64,000 bases of DNA from Dermacentor variabilis (lineage: Eukaryota > Arthropoda > Arachnida > Ixodida > Ixodidae): NCBI RefSeq assembly GCF_050947875.1, contig NC_134573.1:67978315-68042314 (forward strand). Direction: 5' to 3'. Shown here one piece after another: positions 33,715-64,000 of the stretch. Both the position numbers and the translations under genes were made by a program. Positions within the stretch are counted from its first letter, which is position 1, and each line of letters opens with the position of its first letter. Below the pieces are notes generated by a model that saw nothing but the letters and a program-made list of their open reading frames with translations, was not told where the DNA came from and searched no databases.

Positions 33715-33882
33715 ATTGTCTATAGTTGAAGCTGCACTTTTTTTCATTCATTTTCGGAGCTTTCCTCACTGTTGCGTTTTCCCGGCTGTTACGTTTTTTT
33801 CCCCCGGTCCGGTGAAAAACGTATGAACGGGGTTCCACTGTATTTGAAAAAACTATCGGCCTAGATTCGAATAAATACGGTA

Positions 33883-34372
33883 TGTATCTGTATTCAAAAA
33901 GAAAATATCAGTAGGGATGACACACCAACATCCTTACTGTTTTTGACATGCAGTTTGTGCAGAAGATGAGCTAAACTGACATGCCTGCCAACCAGCTCAG
34001 ATCTTCAAGAAGCCTGGTACTACTGTGACTTGCTCCTGTCTGTTCAACTGATCCAACATTGTATATTGGAATACTGATTTTATTCTTGCAAAGCTTTAGC
34101 ATTGTTATTTTTGGGATCACATCCTGTGTATGGGGCTCACAGCTTCTTCACTTGGTTCTTATTAAAGACAAAAGCAGTCGTCACAGCAGCAAGGCATGCA
34201 CAAAATACTGAAAGCATCTTGGTACATATATGCACTGCTCCAGTTCGGTGCATACAATACCTGCATGTTGCGAGTAGGGATGATTTCCGACAGAACTAAA
34301 CCAAAATTGAGGCAACACAGTACACAAACCTGGTGCTGTTTGTAACATTGTAACAACCATTAAACTGGTCAA
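33883..34372. other. Intergenic; downstream of the FBH1-like gene
   Basis: No coding or transposon signal. It follows the likely poly(A) site of the minus-strand gene. Confidence 0.4.
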
Positions 34373-34378
34373 TTTATT
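34373..34378 (-). promoter_or_regulatory. Likely polyadenylation signal of the FBH1-like gene
   Basis: AATAAA on the minus strand, 80 bases after the stop codon at 34460-34458. The position suits a short 3' UTR. No transcript evidence is available here. Confidence 0.5.
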
Positions 34379-34457
34379 TACTGAACTAGAATGTTCCAAG
34401 ATGCAGGAGTTGACAGTGTTGCACTAGCTGGACCTCGGGAATGATTGAAAGAGCACT

Positions 34458-63931
<29,474 letters not shown>

Positions 63932-64000
63932 CTGGTGAAAAAGGGCTCCAGAGTCATTATCAATTTGCAACATTTAAATTATATTAGCTGGTTTACGGGT

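Larger units (their letters stand above)
33015..33840 (+). mobile_element. Tigger-type element inside the pogo/Tigger transposon
   Basis: Left CAGTAGAACCCCGCTGTTACG and right (complement) CAGTGGAACCCCGTTCATACG with TA outside each end (33013-33014, 33841-33842). Subterminal TTTTCCCGGCTGYTACG is repeated at both ends. It retains the C-terminal part of a transposase (33409-33714) and a striking inverted duplication (33217-33383). Confidence 0.83.
30968..33880 (-). mobile_element. pogo/Tigger transposon, twice interrupted
   Basis: Ends CCGTATTTACTCGAATCTA (30968) and, complementary, CCGTATTTATTCGAATCTA (ending 33880), each next to TA. Between them, on the minus strand, is a pogo-type transposase split in two (31190-32841). 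A 412-bp solo LTR interrupts the transposase and a second Tigger-type element (33015-33840) lies near the 5' end. Without the insertions the element would be about 1.7 kb. A short TATATA run at 31040-31065 lies near the left end. Confidence 0.88.

Overview
The window reads as nuclear DNA of an arthropod, most likely a hard tick (Ixodidae). This is an inference. It rests on the dense mix of RTE-type LINEs ending in (ATCATC)n/(GATGAT)n tails, I-type and CR1/L2-type LINEs, tRNA-derived SINEs with a long conserved tail, TTAA-flanked and pogo/Tigger-type DNA elements, long (TA)n and (TG)n arrays, and one host gene with small exons spread over about 30 kb. I see no operons, no bacterial ribosome-binding sites and no CRISPR array.

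Host gene. Only one cellular gene is supported: the 3' part of an FBH1-like (F-box DNA helicase 1) UvrD-family helicase on the minus strand. It has six exons, at 63931-63865, 57201-57013, 44210-44094, 40808-40708, 38938-38822 and 34616-34458. All splice phases agree and together they give 249 codons plus a stop. They carry helicase motif V (TAHKAKGLEFDT), motif VI (VLYVAVTRAR) and a C-terminal pair of CxxC motifs. The intron after the motif V exon uses a GC donor. The 5' exons lie beyond position 64000.

Left flank, 1-34 kb (downstream of the gene), is repeats on repeats. A degraded I-type LINE with RNase H fills 1-4062, followed by an antisense CR1/L2-type RT relic to about 5.3 kb. From 5.4 to 25 kb there are microsatellites, a 130-bp-period AATGACT minisatellite, two copies of a TTAA-flanked element (10295-10931 and 20808-21442), a 925-bp palindromic element (12405-13329), a hAT element with an exact 8-bp duplication (13948-14553), nested CRCTCTAA-ended elements (15019-15559 around 15054-15322), a Tigger-like element holding a TTAA element (16873-19247), an RTE fragment between two (TA)n tracts, and a likely LTR. 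A tandem array of a tRNA-like unit lies at 26.0-27.3 kb. At 30968-33880 a pogo/Tigger transposon is split by a 412-bp solo LTR with a 4-bp duplication and invaded by a second Tigger element.

Gene region, 34-64 kb. The introns hold a CAGGG-ended element with a Tigger element inside it (36048-37770), a CR1-type LINE (42220-43715), an RTE LINE (46824-50960) interrupted by a 920-bp element with a TTAG duplication, further RTE pieces (55081-55475, 58104-61140), a LINE C-terminal relic (52740-53500), SINEs and simple repeats.

No complete intact transposon ORF is present, so nothing here looks currently autonomous. I found no novel gene system. The most informative content is the exon structure of the helicase and the reconstructible nesting order of the mobile elements.
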